Shown: positions 16,258 to 26,687, counted from the stretch's first letter. The stretch: 64,000 nt of DNA from JAPHSX01 sp041554195 (GCA_041554195.1 JBFFMJ010000009.1:1-64000), one strand, 5' to 3'. Notes: generated by a model not told the origin, from the letters alone. Program-made: numbers and translations.

Positions 16258-16606
16258 TGATTACTAACGTTTGTGATTGCATCTTAAGCGACACCTGTAT
16301 CATTCTCAGCTACTGCCACGCGGCCTCCAGCACAGAACCTTCCTCTCTTTGCCGTCTCAACGGGGACTCGGAAACGCTACAAGTCTGCTGTAGTTGACCT
16401 TCCCTAACATTCAGATCACGGCCTCCAGCTCGTCGCTTGCGGCGAGCAGCAGGGTGAGGACCCGCTGGCTGAGAACGATGAAAAAGTCGTTTGAGAAGAA
16501 ATGCGTTCAGAGTGAACAATCCCTGTCATTACTCAGGCCGTCATTCTCATGGCGAATGAAGTCATTAGGTGAGAAGATAACGCATGCTGTCCAAAGAGGT
16601 TTCGCC
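16258..16606. other. Gene-free stretch
   Basis: About 350 bases. An open frame crosses part of it but has no plausible start or family. The real gene begins at 16607. Confidence 0.4.
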
Positions 16607-16786
16607 ATGAAAGAAGTTACCTGCTCGCAATGTGGCCAGATGATGCCTGATAGCTACAGCCGGTGTCCGGTCTGCGGCCAAACCATCGATAACCGGGTGC
16701 AGAGTACAGCCCAGAAGCGTTTTGTTGTCTGGTTCGTCCTCCTCACAATCTTCTGCGTTGTACTCGCCCTGTGGCTGCCGCGCTAG
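16607..16786 (+). CDS. Small zinc-ribbon membrane protein
   Basis: A 59-residue protein from the ATG at 16607 (AAGAGG about 10 bases upstream). Two CxxC pairs (CSQCG and CPVCG, 11 residues apart) form a zinc ribbon, followed by one membrane helix (FVVWFVLLTIFCVVLALWL) ending at the C-terminus. Such zinc_ribbon_2-plus-helix proteins are common and uncharacterised. A longer upstream extension of the frame looks non-coding, so I prefer this start. Confidence 0.7.
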   Translation: MKEVTCSQCGQMMPDSYSRCPVCGQTIDNRVQSTAQKRFVVWFVLLTIFCVVLALWLPR

Positions 16787-17021
16787 CAGAATGAATGAAG
16801 GCGGTGCTCTTAAACCTGTGCTCTATAAATCAGTTAAGGCCGAGACTTGTGGATTAATGGGGGACGGAGGAGTTAAAGATTAACCAGCCTCAATAGTTGT
16901 CATTATTGAATCGCTCCAAGCTGTAGTTGCGGTGCGGGAAGGCCAGGAGTTGATGGGGCGGTGCATATTGTATGCGAAACTCATGGTGCCTCCCCCTATA
17001 TCGCCTAACAATGGGATAATT

Positions 17022-17270
17022 ATGAATAAACGAGAAGTTGCGTTGCTGAGCCAGGAAATTGAATTACTTATGCAGGAGCGCATGAGACTGCTAAAAGTCA
17101 CAGGCATGGCTGCGGTCTTGATTTCAAATACTGAATCCGATAGTTTGCCACCAGCGGTGGTAAATGCAGCTGAAGTGTTGTCGGAGTTATTGAACGCATT
17201 ACCTGAGGAGACACTGAAAGATGCTTTAGAGTCAGTGGATGCACACCCAGACGCGCCCGCCGTAAATTAA
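17022..17270 (+). CDS. Small helical protein of unknown function
   Basis: An 82-residue protein from the ATG at 17022. A predicted helix (EVALLSQEIELLMQERMRLL) is followed by GMAAVLISNTESDSLPPAVVNAAEVLSELLNALPEETL. The composition (long amphipathic helices, acidic end) resembles small cytoplasmic regulators, but I recognise no family. The ribosome site is weak. Confidence 0.55.
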   Translation: MNKREVALLSQEIELLMQERMRLLKVTGMAAVLISNTESDSLPPAVVNAAEVLSELLNALPEETLKDALESVDAHPDAPAVN

Positions 17271-17546
17271 AGGTGACAGAGAACTTTTGTTATAATCTGT
17301 GCCAAATATAAAAACCGATGGAAAGGTTCTATTGCATATCCTCGGCAATATGGATGAGGCGTTATCGGTAGCCAGGCATCTTGCACCATAGTAAGAGTGC
17401 TTTTTTGATGAGATTGCACTAATCGTAGGAATTAAAGACGGTCGTCTCCTAAATCCTCCTTCTCTAATTCCTTGGTCTTTGTCTGGATATTCGCGGTTTA
17501 GATTTTTAATTCCTCCTCCCGCTCTATCACGGCTATAATCCGCGCC

Positions 17547-19790
17547 ATGAAAAGTGAGATAGAATTACTGGCGCCGGGTGGAGATATTGACTCTATTAAG
17601 GCGGCTATTGTTGCTGGGGCGGATGCAGTCTATTGCGGTCTGGATCGGTTTAATGCCAGAAATCGGGCTGCGAATATCACCTTTAGCGATCTGGCTGGAA
17701 TTGTAAGGCTGGCTCATCAGTACCGCTGTGAACTTTTTCTGACTTTAAATATTATTATTGTGGAGAGTGAGCTCCCCGCGCTTATCACTCTTTTGAATAG
17801 GGTGGTTAACACTAAGATTGACGGAATCATTGTTCAGGACTTTGGGGTTTTCTATCTACTCTCCAAATACTACCCCTCTCTTAGTATCCACGCTTCAACT
17901 CAGTTGACTACGCATAATGCGGGGCAGATAAAATTTTTGCACAAACTGGCGGCTACTCGCGTCAATCTGTCACGAGAGCTGAGTCTTGATGAGATCGCTG
18001 TACTATCGGCTGTTGCTCACGACCACGAGATGCTGACGGAGGTCTTTGTTCACGGCTCCAACTGTATCGCCTTCTCCGGGCTCTGTTACCTGAGTTCGGT
18101 TCATGGGGGTAAATCGGGTAATCGCGGCCAGTGTAGTCAGCCGTGCCGAGATCAATATCTGACCACGCCGGAGGGTAAGGACTTTCCGCTGAATATTAAG
18201 GATAACTCGGCCTTTTCTGATTTGCGGGGTCTCTATGAGGCGGGGGTCGATTCGCTGAAGATCGAGGGGCGAATCAAGAAGTACCACTATGTCTACACGG
18301 TGGTCGATAGCTGGCGCAAACAGTTGCAGATTTTCTATCAGCAGAATCGTGTTGCGGAAGGTGAGGGCTCTCTGCGTCAGGTCTTTAACCGCGACTTCTC
18401 CAACGCGTTCTTACAGGGCGAGATCGGCCGCGATATCTACATCGACAACCCACGCGACAACTCCGCACTCTATCGGGCGCAGAGTAGTGGCGAGTCGCTA
18501 GCCGTGGCACTGCCGACGGCCAAGCGTGAGGTCTATGAACAGAAAACCGAGATCATCAATAGTGTCGAGCAGCAGATCAATCAGCTGAGTATTGAGAAGG
18601 CCCCGTTAACGATGTCTGCATCAGGACAGGATGGCACGCCGTTAACGCTCAATGTTAAAACCCCTGACCTGTCATTTGAGTTGCACTCGGAGAGTACGTT
18701 GCTAAATACGGATGGCGAGTCGCTTGATAGTGAGTCGTTACTTGAGCGGTTTAAGGCGATAAACGAAACGGAGTATTTTATCGATGCGATCCTTGTCGAT
18801 GCTCTTGATAACGATCTTACGCTGCCGTTCAAGGATTTAGCGACGTTAAAGAAACAGCTGCTGTGTCGTCTGAATGACTCAACAGATTACGTATCTCCAG
18901 TTGTGTTACCGCGAAATAAAAAACGGCGTGATGACGTGATCTCACCAGTACTGTCACTACTGATCTCTTCACCAGAGGACCTACACCTCTGTACCGACAC
19001 CACGGCGACGGTCTACTATCAACTGCCCAACAGCTTGAGAAACGTAAGCGCCGAGTATGAGGCCCTTTTCTCCAGCAATGCAGGCCTCGTCCCGTGGTTC
19101 CCCTCGGTGTTGATCGGTGAGGATTATCAGGCGGCGGTTGAACTGCTTGATAAGATAAGGCCAGAGCAGATCGTGACCAACAATACCGGTATCGCCTACG
19201 AGGCGTACCAGAGAGGGATCGACTGGGTCGCCGGGCCGCAGTTGAATCTGGTTAACTCCTACAGCCTGTTATGTCTGAAGGAGGTCTTTAACTGTAGGGG
19301 GGGCTTTATCTCAAATGAGATCAACCGCGGGCAGCTGTGCAAGATCGCCAGGCCCGATGATTTCAAGATTTACTACAGCATCTTCCACCCGATTATACTG
19401 ATGACCAGCCGCGCCTGTTTTTTCTATCAGGTGACAGGTTGCAAGAAGAATATTGTGGATGGGGCCTGTATTCAGCGTTGCGAGAAATCATCGCTTATTA
19501 CCAATATGAATGATGTGTCGCTCCTGATCAAAAAGGCAAAGGGTGATTATCACACCATCTATAACGAGGTGAACTACCTGAATACCGAGGTCGTTACTGA
19601 TGTGCAGAATCTAGTGACGGATTACTTTATCGATCTGCGTGAGGTGAAAACCGATACCCGGTTGGCATTGGATAAGCCGCAGTTGACGCAGCTGTTTCAG
19701 CGTTATATCGCGGGTGATTCTGAAATCGCTAACGAGCTGAAACAAGTTATCTCACCCACCACTAATACCCAGTATCGAAAGGGCATATAA
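17547..19790 (+). CDS. U32 peptidase-family protein (RlhA/YdcP-like)
   Basis: A 747-residue protein starting IELLAPGGDIDSIKAAIVAGADAVYCGL, the standard U32 opening. The U32 signature is present (EVFVHGSNCIAFSGLCYLSS), followed by NRGQCSQPCR, where several Cys probably bind an Fe-S cluster, and DSLKIEGRIKKYHYVY. The C-terminal half has another Cys group (GCKKN, GACIQRCEKS). The E. coli relative RlhA hydroxylates 23S rRNA C2501 and UbiU/UbiV act in O2-independent ubiquinone synthesis. At 747 residues it is closest in build to RlhA, but the exact substrate is uncertain. Monocistronic. Confidence 0.85.
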   Translation: MKSEIELLAPGGDIDSIKAAIVAGADAVYCGLDRFNARNRAANITFSDLAGIVRLAHQYRCELFLTLNIIIVESELPALITLLNRVVNTKIDGIIVQDFGVFYLLSKYYPSLSIHASTQLTTHNAGQIKFLHKLAATRVNLSRELSLDEIAVLSAVAHDHEMLTEVFVHGSNCIAFSGLCYLSSVHGGKSGNRGQCSQPCRDQYLTTPEGKDFPLNIKDNSAFSDLRGLYEAGVDSLKIEGRIKKYHYVYTVVDSWRKQLQIFYQQNRVAEGEGSLRQVFNRDFSNAFLQGEIGRDIYIDNPRDNSALYRAQSSGESLAVALPTAKREVYEQKTEIINSVEQQINQLSIEKAPLTMSASGQDGTPLTLNVKTPDLSFELHSESTLLNTDGESLDSESLLERFKAINETEYFIDAILVDALDNDLTLPFKDLATLKKQLLCRLNDSTDYVSPVVLPRNKKRRDDVISPVLSLLISSPEDLHLCTDTTATVYYQLPNSLRNVSAEYEALFSSNAGLVPWFPSVLIGEDYQAAVELLDKIRPEQIVTNNTGIAYEAYQRGIDWVAGPQLNLVNSYSLLCLKEVFNCRGGFISNEINRGQLCKIARPDDFKIYYSIFHPIILMTSRACFFYQVTGCKKNIVDGACIQRCEKSSLITNMNDVSLLIKKAKGDYHTIYNEVNYLNTEVVTDVQNLVTDYFIDLREVKTDTRLALDKPQLTQLFQRYIAGDSEIANELKQVISPTTNTQYRKGI

Positions 19791-19824
19791 GACTATCTGT
19801 ACAACCGGGGTCAGCCTGTAAGGC

Positions 19825-19935
19825 AAGCTCACGAATGCACCAAGTATGTATTCAATTATATTAATTCAGTCATTCAAGCGATTGATCTGAATGGGTGTTT
19901 TGTGTGGTTTCCCCCAGTCATTGTCGAAAGCTGGA
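19825..19935. repeat. Dispersed repeat copy C (diverged IS4-element end)
   Basis: TGTATTCAATTATATTAATTC, TCATTCAAG and TGTTTTGTGTGGTTTCC match copies A and B with several changes. It directly follows CCGGGGTCAG. No transposase coding is left. Confidence 0.45.
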
Positions 19936-20081
19936 CACTTGATCTATGCCGCCGAAACCTCCCCATTAGGAAGATTGATATTACAGTATGTGAAAAATGT
20001 GCTGTAGATTCAATATCGATATCGTTTCTATTGATACTATCGTGTTAACCCCGACAATAATCTCGTTCCAGGCCATACGTT

Positions 20082-20681
20082 ATGCTCACCGATGAAACCT
20101 TAAGTTCCCGCATTCAAGACACTTTAGCTGGGGCGATCATTTTCTTTGCTGTCGTTACAGGAGCGACCTATTATTTCCAGAGTTCACTCATCATATTTAA
20201 ACACTATGATGCCTATTCTCATTGGGCCGTCGTACTGATCGGCATCCCCCTTATTGCGGGTATTATTTTGCGCCAGGCAAAGCTTATCTACCCACTGATT
20301 AGCGCCGTGCTAGGTGCATTGGGCAGCGCAGCGCTGCTCTACCCACTATATAAAGAATTCTGGGCTGAACCACCGACCATTGTCAACGTGGCTATCTATT
20401 TTACGGTTATTCTGGGCATCGGCTATATTGCTACGCAACCGTTACGCACCACCTTTATGATCGCCTTTCGGATAGGGCGTTTTTCTGTCCCTACATTCAA
20501 GAGCCGGAGTCAAAGTAATAATAAAAATAAGAATCCGGTGCCTAAAACATCCATGAGTAAGACGCAGAGACTGCATACATCCAGGCACGGCAACATTATT
20601 GCCATGATGGAGTTGCTGATTGGTATTACCTCCCTGGCCTTAAGTGTTTTTTCTATATTCTTCTTGGGCCATAGCTGGTAG
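20082..20681 (+). CDS. Hypothetical multi-spanning membrane protein
   Basis: A 199-residue protein with four clear helices in the first two-thirds (about 15-35, 47-65, 70-90, 100-120), a basic Ser/Asn/Lys linker (residues 140-165: SRSQSNNKNKNPVPKTS) and one more helix at the C-terminus (LLIGITSLALSVFSIFFLG). No family is recognised and the ribosome site is poor. Convergent with the large GGDEF-EAL gene. Confidence 0.55.
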   Translation: MLTDETLSSRIQDTLAGAIIFFAVVTGATYYFQSSLIIFKHYDAYSHWAVVLIGIPLIAGIILRQAKLIYPLISAVLGALGSAALLYPLYKEFWAEPPTIVNVAIYFTVILGIGYIATQPLRTTFMIAFRIGRFSVPTFKSRSQSNNKNKNPVPKTSMSKTQRLHTSRHGNIIAMMELLIGITSLALSVFSIFFLGHSW

Positions 20682-20781
20682 TTTCAATTCAATGGGACGT
20701 GTGGGGTATGTGACGGCCGGGGAGGAGCGCAATGGTTTTTGCTATTAGAGAATTTTGTTCACTGAACTGAGTATTATTTGT

Positions 20782-23700
20782 TTACTTCCCAACTTCCTCC
20801 GTTTCACCACGCAATGCCCGGGCCTCCATCTCGAGAATTTCACTAAACGGCCTGGGTGGGGAGATGGCGTTGCCCTGGGCGTAGTCGACGCCAGCTTTGC
20901 GCAAGGCCTCCAGCACCATTTCATCTTCAGCATATTCGCCGATGGTTTTGAGCCCCATCAGGTGCCCGATCTCGTTTATCGAGCGCACCATGGCGTGGTC
21001 TACTCTATCGATAACCATGTCACGGACAAACGCGCCATCAATCTTCAGGTAGTCAACGGGCAATGACTTCAGGTAACCAAATGAACTCAGGCCGGCACCA
21101 AAGTCATCAAGCGAGAAGCTGCAACCCATGCCACGCAGTACACTAATAAAGCGTTTGGCGCGTGTCAGATTGGCGACGGCGGCGGTTTCTGTGACCTCAA
21201 AAGAGATGCTCTCACAGGGAATGCCGGTCTCATCAAAGAGGTCGACTACATAGGTAAGAAGCTCATCGTCACACAGTGATTGGCCGGAGAGGTTGATGGC
21301 ACACTCAACCGGAGGGAAGGCGAGCTCGCCCTGTGCATCACGTATCATCTCCAGCGTCTTGCGGATAACCCAGCGGTCCATCACCGGCATCAGGTTGTAG
21401 CGCTCGGCAGCGGGTATGAAGGCACCGGGTGGAATGATCTCTCCCTTGTCATCCTGCATCCGTACCAGTATCTCGTAGTGAGAGACGAGACGGTCGCCAT
21501 CGACGTGGGCAATGGGCTGCGCATAGAGCACGAAGCGGTTGTGATCAAAGGCGGATGACAGACGGTGAACCCACTGCATTTCGCCATGTCTTTTGAGCAC
21601 GGCATCATCGTCGGGCTGATAGATGTGGATACGGTTGCGCCCGGTGTCTTTGGCAACGTAACAGGCGGCATCGGCGGCGGAAAATACATGGCTAATGTCG
21701 CCACTCTCCCTGTTGATAGGCACCATTCCTATGGAGATGCCTATTTCGAAGGCCTTGTCCTCCCAGGCAAAACGGAACTCCCTGACCGTGGTGAGGAGTT
21801 TTGTGGCGATCTCTTCCGCTCTTTCAACAGGACAGAGCTTAAGTAGCACGCCGAACTCATCACCACCCAAACGCGCCAGCGTATCGGATTCACGCACCTG
21901 CTCATGCATCAAGGCGGCGATCTGTTTGAGCAGTTCATCGCCCGCGTGGTGTCCACAGGTATCATTGACCACCTTGAACTGATCGAGATCCATATACAAA
22001 AGCACATGATGTTGGTGTTCATGCAGTGCTGATTTAATGAGTTCACGTGCGTACTGTTCAAAGGCATTGCGGTTATAGAGTCCCGTAAGCTGATCGTGAC
22101 GCGCCTGATAACTCAGCTGCTTGGCCATGCCCATGACTTCGGATATGTCATGCAGGACCAGTACGGCACCGACCAGACCCTGGTACTCATCACGCATCGG
22201 GGCCGAGGTTATCTTGAGATGAAAACTGGAGCCATCTTCCTTGAGCAGAGTCCCCTCGGTGCTGGTGGGCTCACCGTGCGCAGTGCTGAGGCAGCTCGCG
22301 ACAAGATTGTCGATCGGGTTACCCGTAGACTCATCAAGCAGCTTCAGCACGGAATGATAATCTTCGCCCCTGGCAGCATCGGCCTTTACGCCGACTAGCT
22401 GCTCTGCCGTGGGATTCATATAGCGGATACGGCCTTTTTTATCGGTGGTGATTACACCATCACCAATGGATTCAAGGGTGACCAGCGCCTGTTCCTTCTG
22501 CTGATAGAGGGCCTTTTTGGCCTGCTTGAGTTCTGTAATGTCACGGATGGTGCCTTCTATTCCGCTGGTTTTGCCCTTGCTGGTACGAATGAACTGGCCG
22601 TTAATAGAGGCCCAGACGCGGCTCCCATCTTTGTGCAACATGTGGATCTCATAGTTCTTTAACAGGCCACCTGAGGCATGTAGGTCTTCTATAAACTGTT
22701 CCCCCCCACGTCTGCTGGTAGTGAGCTTGTTAAGGTGCCAGCCGATACCCTCTTCGGGAGGGTAACCAAGGAGGCTGGTGATCGAGTTCGAGACCTGAGT
22801 CAGGCGCCCTGCGGGATCGGTACGGTAGTAGGTGTCCTGCATGTGGTTGAGGATTCTGTTAAGTTCCTGATAAATGCTGGTGGTTTTCAGCTCGGCCGTC
22901 ACACGGTCTGTTTCATCGAACATGACACCAAACATCCTTACCGGCTCACCCTGCTCTGAAAAGCTGATTTCACCGCTCTCCTTGATGGTGTGCAATGTCC
23001 CATCGGGACGTACTAGGCGGAAGGAGCGCGTCATACTCTTCCCCTGCGCTATGCTGGAGAACAGGGCGCGCAGATAGGGGATACGGTCCTCCATGTGGAT
23101 AACATTGAGCAGGCTGTTCTTGGTGAGTTGTTGCCCTTTGGGGAGGGAGAACATCTGGTATGCCTCATCAGAGAAGAGCAGCTCCCCACCGACCAGATCA
23201 AGTTCCCAGTTGGCCAATTTGGCTATTTTTTGGGCCTGTTGCGTGTAGGAGTGATAAGCCTTTCTCTCTTGCAGTAGCTTCGCATGTTCGACCTCAGTCA
23301 ATGCGCTACGTGTCAGTTCAGCGTGGCGATGACGGAGTAGGGCGATGAGTAGAACAGAATAGACGAGAAGAATCAGTGACATAGCCAGATAGGCCGGATC
23401 GTTCTGCTTAAGGCAGCTTACGGAGAGAGGAAGCAGGATAAACAGGATGGAGAGCAAGCCGCGGAACAGGGTGGCAGCATACAGGGGGACGCTGCTGGCA
23501 GCGACCATAACCAGCGTGAGGATGATGACTCCCTGATAAAGTGGGTTGTCTGGAACAAAAAATATCGTACCTGGACCGAGGCCCCAGAGCAGAGCGGACA
23601 GATAGGCAATAGCGCCACGGTGGAGTAACCAGCGTCGGATCAGGCGTATGCTCCTTCCACGGTGCTGGCGGGTAAGAAAAAGGGTTATCCCGACCAGTTG

Positions 23701-23901
23701 CAGTGTAACCATTACGGCAAGCCATATGTAGATGACAGCAGGTTCTAAAACGGGGTGTAGAACGAGAAAGAGAAAGAGTGAGAGGAGAATCTGCCCGCTA
23801 GCGGAGTAGATGGCGTTACGGTGGCTAAGGGCCAGGTTTTGATGGTGGAGCTGGCGCAGGGCCTCTGGAGGCAATGTTTCCTTATTCTGGGTTACATCCA
23901 T
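20782..23901 (-). CDS. Membrane PAS-GGDEF-EAL c-di-GMP phosphodiesterase/cyclase
   Basis: A 1039-residue protein. Residues 30-200 hold about six membrane helices; then come three PAS/PAC units (about 225-335, 350-465 and 475-590), GGDEF (RLGGDEF, near 690) and EAL. RESD five residues before GGDEF is an I-site. The EAL domain keeps CAINLSGQS, FEVTETAA, LDDFGAGLSSF, LKIDGAFV and DYAQGNAISPP; the signature triplet itself reads EIL. All metal- and base-type positions look present, so phosphodiesterase activity is likely. Cyclase activity is also possible. The membrane part and PAS domains should sense signal; the ligand is unknown. Confidence 0.92.
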   Translation of the reverse strand: MDVTQNKETLPPEALRQLHHQNLALSHRNAIYSASGQILLSLFLFLVLHPVLEPAVIYIWLAVMVTLQLVGITLFLTRQHRGRSIRLIRRWLLHRGAIAYLSALLWGLGPGTIFFVPDNPLYQGVIILTLVMVAASSVPLYAATLFRGLLSILFILLPLSVSCLKQNDPAYLAMSLILLVYSVLLIALLRHRHAELTRSALTEVEHAKLLQERKAYHSYTQQAQKIAKLANWELDLVGGELLFSDEAYQMFSLPKGQQLTKNSLLNVIHMEDRIPYLRALFSSIAQGKSMTRSFRLVRPDGTLHTIKESGEISFSEQGEPVRMFGVMFDETDRVTAELKTTSIYQELNRILNHMQDTYYRTDPAGRLTQVSNSITSLLGYPPEEGIGWHLNKLTTSRRGGEQFIEDLHASGGLLKNYEIHMLHKDGSRVWASINGQFIRTSKGKTSGIEGTIRDITELKQAKKALYQQKEQALVTLESIGDGVITTDKKGRIRYMNPTAEQLVGVKADAARGEDYHSVLKLLDESTGNPIDNLVASCLSTAHGEPTSTEGTLLKEDGSSFHLKITSAPMRDEYQGLVGAVLVLHDISEVMGMAKQLSYQARHDQLTGLYNRNAFEQYARELIKSALHEHQHHVLLYMDLDQFKVVNDTCGHHAGDELLKQIAALMHEQVRESDTLARLGGDEFGVLLKLCPVERAEEIATKLLTTVREFRFAWEDKAFEIGISIGMVPINRESGDISHVFSAADAACYVAKDTGRNRIHIYQPDDDAVLKRHGEMQWVHRLSSAFDHNRFVLYAQPIAHVDGDRLVSHYEILVRMQDDKGEIIPPGAFIPAAERYNLMPVMDRWVIRKTLEMIRDAQGELAFPPVECAINLSGQSLCDDELLTYVVDLFDETGIPCESISFEVTETAAVANLTRAKRFISVLRGMGCSFSLDDFGAGLSSFGYLKSLPVDYLKIDGAFVRDMVIDRVDHAMVRSINEIGHLMGLKTIGEYAEDEMVLEALRKAGVDYAQGNAISPPRPFSEILEMEARALRGETEEVGK

Positions 23902-24437
23902 GTTTTATCTCATTATGAATAGTTGAGGCTGAGCAAAATACATTGGCCATGTTCCGGCTGCAAAAACGGGGCAGAATTTAATGGGAACAGAGGAGTTAGA
24001 CTTCATCTAATTACTCGTTTGTTAATCCAGTGAACCCCATTTTTCCTTACTCTTCTGTTGGAGGACTTTTTAGAGGAGAGCTACTCTGAACTCTAAGCAT
24101 ACACGCGAAATTGTGAACGCAAACACCACAATCACCACCTTATTGTGACATATTTACTCGAGTAATCCAGAAGGGCTGGCTAACATGTCAACCATGTTTG
24201 CTGGCTGTACACCACCCAACAACGGGAGAATTCACTGGATATCTAGACTGTAGTCGGGGGCGAATACACTTGGCATACAGTATGTGTATGTGGTGTTTTT
24301 TAGTCCACAACCACGTGGTGGCGGGATGGGGTTGTAGCCTTCGCATGAGAAGGACTATCCCTCCACTCCCTGCCGTGTAGCTGGTATCATGGAACTCAGT
24401 GTTTGATGTAAATAGTGATTAACAGGAGAATTTAATC
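23902..24437. other. Gene-free divergent region
   Basis: About 535 bases between divergent genes (GGDEF-EAL on minus, OmpA on plus), so it should hold both promoters. AAAACGGGGCAGAA at 23964 resembles the start of the local repeat. ATACAC...GTGTAT at about 24264-24288 is an inverted repeat of unknown role. Confidence 0.4.
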
Positions 24438-25823
24438 GTGAAAAAAATCAGAATAGCCCTGTGGTACGTTTTTATTGCGGTGGCATTTTTAGGTTGCAGC
24501 AGCGCAAGAATGGCTAAGCTGGCAAACGGCAATGACCCGCAAATGGCCGTGACCGAAGTTACACAGATCCAGCAGGATGCCCTGAGGGATCAGCTGGATA
24601 TTTTGGCAGATCAGGAGTATCTGGATGGCTCGACGCATCTTACCTATGCCCGAGATGACCTTAAAAATGGACTAGAAAGCGAAGGTGTGCTGGCAAACGC
24701 TGCCATAGCTAAAGCCTATTTTCAGGATGCCAGAAAAGTAGCAGAGCCAAGAAGGTCTTTTGCCAAGCGCATTATTGAGGCTAGAGACTCCGCCCTTCAG
24801 GCCGGTCTGCGAAACAGCTCGGCACTGGTGGAGGCGTTGGAAGACGTGGATAGCGAATTAAAGAGTGAAACGCGGCAGTTTACAAAGAACCTCTCTCCTG
24901 ATGATTTTGCGGAATTTCAGAGAAAATACCTTGGGCTAGAGATCAAGGCTGTGCAGTTCAGAGAACTTAATGGGGTTAATGTCGCTATCAACGAGGCCAC
25001 TGACAATGATGCAGAGGATCTGGCACCAAACACCCTGAGAACCGCCGCTCTGGATTTCAAGACCGCTGAGAACATCATTTCCCAAAGTCCACGTAGCCCT
25101 GAGATCTACAATAAGAGCGTTCAGGAGTCGGTTGATAGCGCCGGAATGTTAATGGATGTGATGGATGTGATTAAAGGGGCAAAAGGCACCCCAGAAAATA
25201 TCGCCACTCAGATCGTTATACAAAAAAGAGCCCTGGGTGAGCTGACCAGCAATGTGGGCAAACTAAAAGCCAACCTACAGTCGACTCAGCTGACTCTTCA
25301 GGAGAAGGAAGGGGCGCTAAAGAAGACCGAGGGTGACCTGAAGAAAACCGAGAGTGTTCTGAAGTCACAGGAAGAGCAACTGGCAAGGGCCTCCACGCAA
25401 GTGAGGTTCCAGAAGGCAATGGATGAGGCGCGAAAAGTGTTGCCGCAAAGCGATGCCCTAGTGTACCAGCAGGGGAACACTCTGGTATTCCGGTTAAAAC
25501 GCATTAACTTCAAGTCTGGGACCTCCGTTATCCCGGAGTCCTCAAAACCACTGTTAACCAAGGTTGATGGCATTATCAAGAAACTCGATGCTGATAAAGT
25601 TGTGGTACAGGGACACACCGACTCTGTCGGCGCCGAGGATGTTAACCAGCGGCTTTCAACAGCGAGGGCGGTCTCCGTGGCCACATACTTCTCGTCGCTC
25701 AGAGGCGGTTACCCCACTGAGTATATAGGCTATGGTGAGTCCAACCCTATTGCCTCTAACGAGACGAAAGAGGGACGCGCGACCAACCGTCGTGTTGATC
25801 TTGTGGTTTCAGTTAAACAGTAA
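24438..25823 (+). CDS. OmpA-family lipoprotein with coiled coil
   Basis: A 461-residue lipoprotein (lipobox VAFLGC, then SSARM). An N-terminal region resembles DUF4398-type helices (residues 40-120). A coiled coil (about 265-325) has LQSTQLTLQEKEGALKKTEG-type heptads, and the C-terminal OmpA-like peptidoglycan-binding domain has VVVQGHTDSVG, NQRLSTARAVSV and EGRATNRRVDL. It should tether the outer membrane to murein. The start is GTG at 24438 behind AGGAGAA. An inverted repeat at 25835-25856 follows. Monocistronic. Confidence 0.9.
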   Translation: MKKIRIALWYVFIAVAFLGCSSARMAKLANGNDPQMAVTEVTQIQQDALRDQLDILADQEYLDGSTHLTYARDDLKNGLESEGVLANAAIAKAYFQDARKVAEPRRSFAKRIIEARDSALQAGLRNSSALVEALEDVDSELKSETRQFTKNLSPDDFAEFQRKYLGLEIKAVQFRELNGVNVAINEATDNDAEDLAPNTLRTAALDFKTAENIISQSPRSPEIYNKSVQESVDSAGMLMDVMDVIKGAKGTPENIATQIVIQKRALGELTSNVGKLKANLQSTQLTLQEKEGALKKTEGDLKKTESVLKSQEEQLARASTQVRFQKAMDEARKVLPQSDALVYQQGNTLVFRLKRINFKSGTSVIPESSKPLLTKVDGIIKKLDADKVVVQGHTDSVGAEDVNQRLSTARAVSVATYFSSLRGGYPTEYIGYGESNPIASNETKEGRATNRRVDLVVSVKQ

Positions 25824-25834
25824 GTAGTTCAGGT

Positions 25835-25856
25835 AGAGAGCCGGTATCGGCTCTCT
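25835..25856. terminator. Possible hairpin terminator after OmpA lipoprotein
   Basis: AGAGAGCC, loop GGTATC, GGCTCTCT. The stem is strong, but the bases after it are C-rich with few T residues, so termination strength is uncertain. Confidence 0.5.
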
Positions 25857-26093
25857 CCATCCCCTCCTAGCATATTTCGCCCTTAAGACAATCCGCTACA
25901 AATCTTCGCGGTAAAGGGTTATTACCATCAGCAGTTTATTGTGATCGTTGTATTATGATTGCGACGGGTCTTGTCACGATTGCTACCTTTGATGCTGTTG
26001 CGATACTTCGTCACTTTCCTGAGACAACTAAGGCGATTAATGGAGATTAGTGGCAGTTGGTATTTGCCAAGAATTTCTCGGCTTCTAGCCCCT

Positions 26094-26108
26094 TACCGTT
26101 TAACGGTA
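26094..26108. repeat. Perfect 15-bp palindrome TACCGTTTAACGGTA
   Basis: Seven-base perfect arms around a single T, 5 bases beyond the stop of the dsrC-like remnant. It could be an operator half left from a lost gene or chance. Confidence 0.3.
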
Positions 26109-26112
26109 GAGT

Positions 26113-26421
26113 CTAGACGAGGGTTCCGAAGTTCTTATCTTCGGCACAGGCCGGTACTTCTAGACCTGCCAGGTGGCAACCTTGTGCTACAGGGCCACTG
26201 TGGAAAATCTGATAGAGATACTTTAATCCGCCCTGAATATGAAACGCTTGGTCCAGAGCATCGTGTAATGAACGCAGATTAAGACGCCTGTCATTGTGAT
26301 AGAAATATTCCTGCCGGTCGTTCATCCCCTCCAGATGTTCGTCGGTCAGGGTGAGCCCCCCGGTGTCGGCCATCTCTTCTGCTTTCGCACGGTTCCAACC
26401 ACTAGGTGCAGAGAGGGAAAA
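26113..26421 (-). pseudogene. DsrC/TusE-family remnant
   Basis: On the minus strand a frame reads GWNRAKAEEMADTGGLTLTDEHLE, then EYFYHND and KYLYQIFHSGPVAQGCHLAGL. DsrC/TusE proteins have the same order: W....AE..A...GI.LT.EHW, then KYLY.LFP.GP, a Cys and .AGLP. A Cys is kept in QGCHLAGL and a second in VPAC, with a FGT-type tail. The N-terminal strand with the usual start is missing, an in-frame stop lies upstream without a start codon, and the only ATG cuts into the domain. I therefore call it decayed; the ATG at 26373 would be the only start if it were functional. Confidence 0.55.
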
Positions 26422-26687
26422 ACAGGTCTTTTTCCTGCAAGGGGGAAAAGGATTACAGCCATTGACTCAATCACATCAATACCCCCTGATTTTATCGGAT
26501 AGACTCACGCTCAGAGTGTGACAAAGATTTTCAGCGTTAAAGAATGGTGGATAGCGAACCTGAATAAATAAGGCTTCTATAAAATGAAATGATTATGTGC
26601 CCAGAAATATAGGGTATAGGCCACGCTTTTATTTATAAGGATAATAATCTGAATTTATTACTGCCTGGCTCCTTATCGTTGGACAAT

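Noticed and set aside
24264..24288. LexA/SOS box in the region before the OmpA lipoprotein
   Set aside because: The ATACAC...GTGTAT inverted repeat does not contain CTGT-N8-ACAG.
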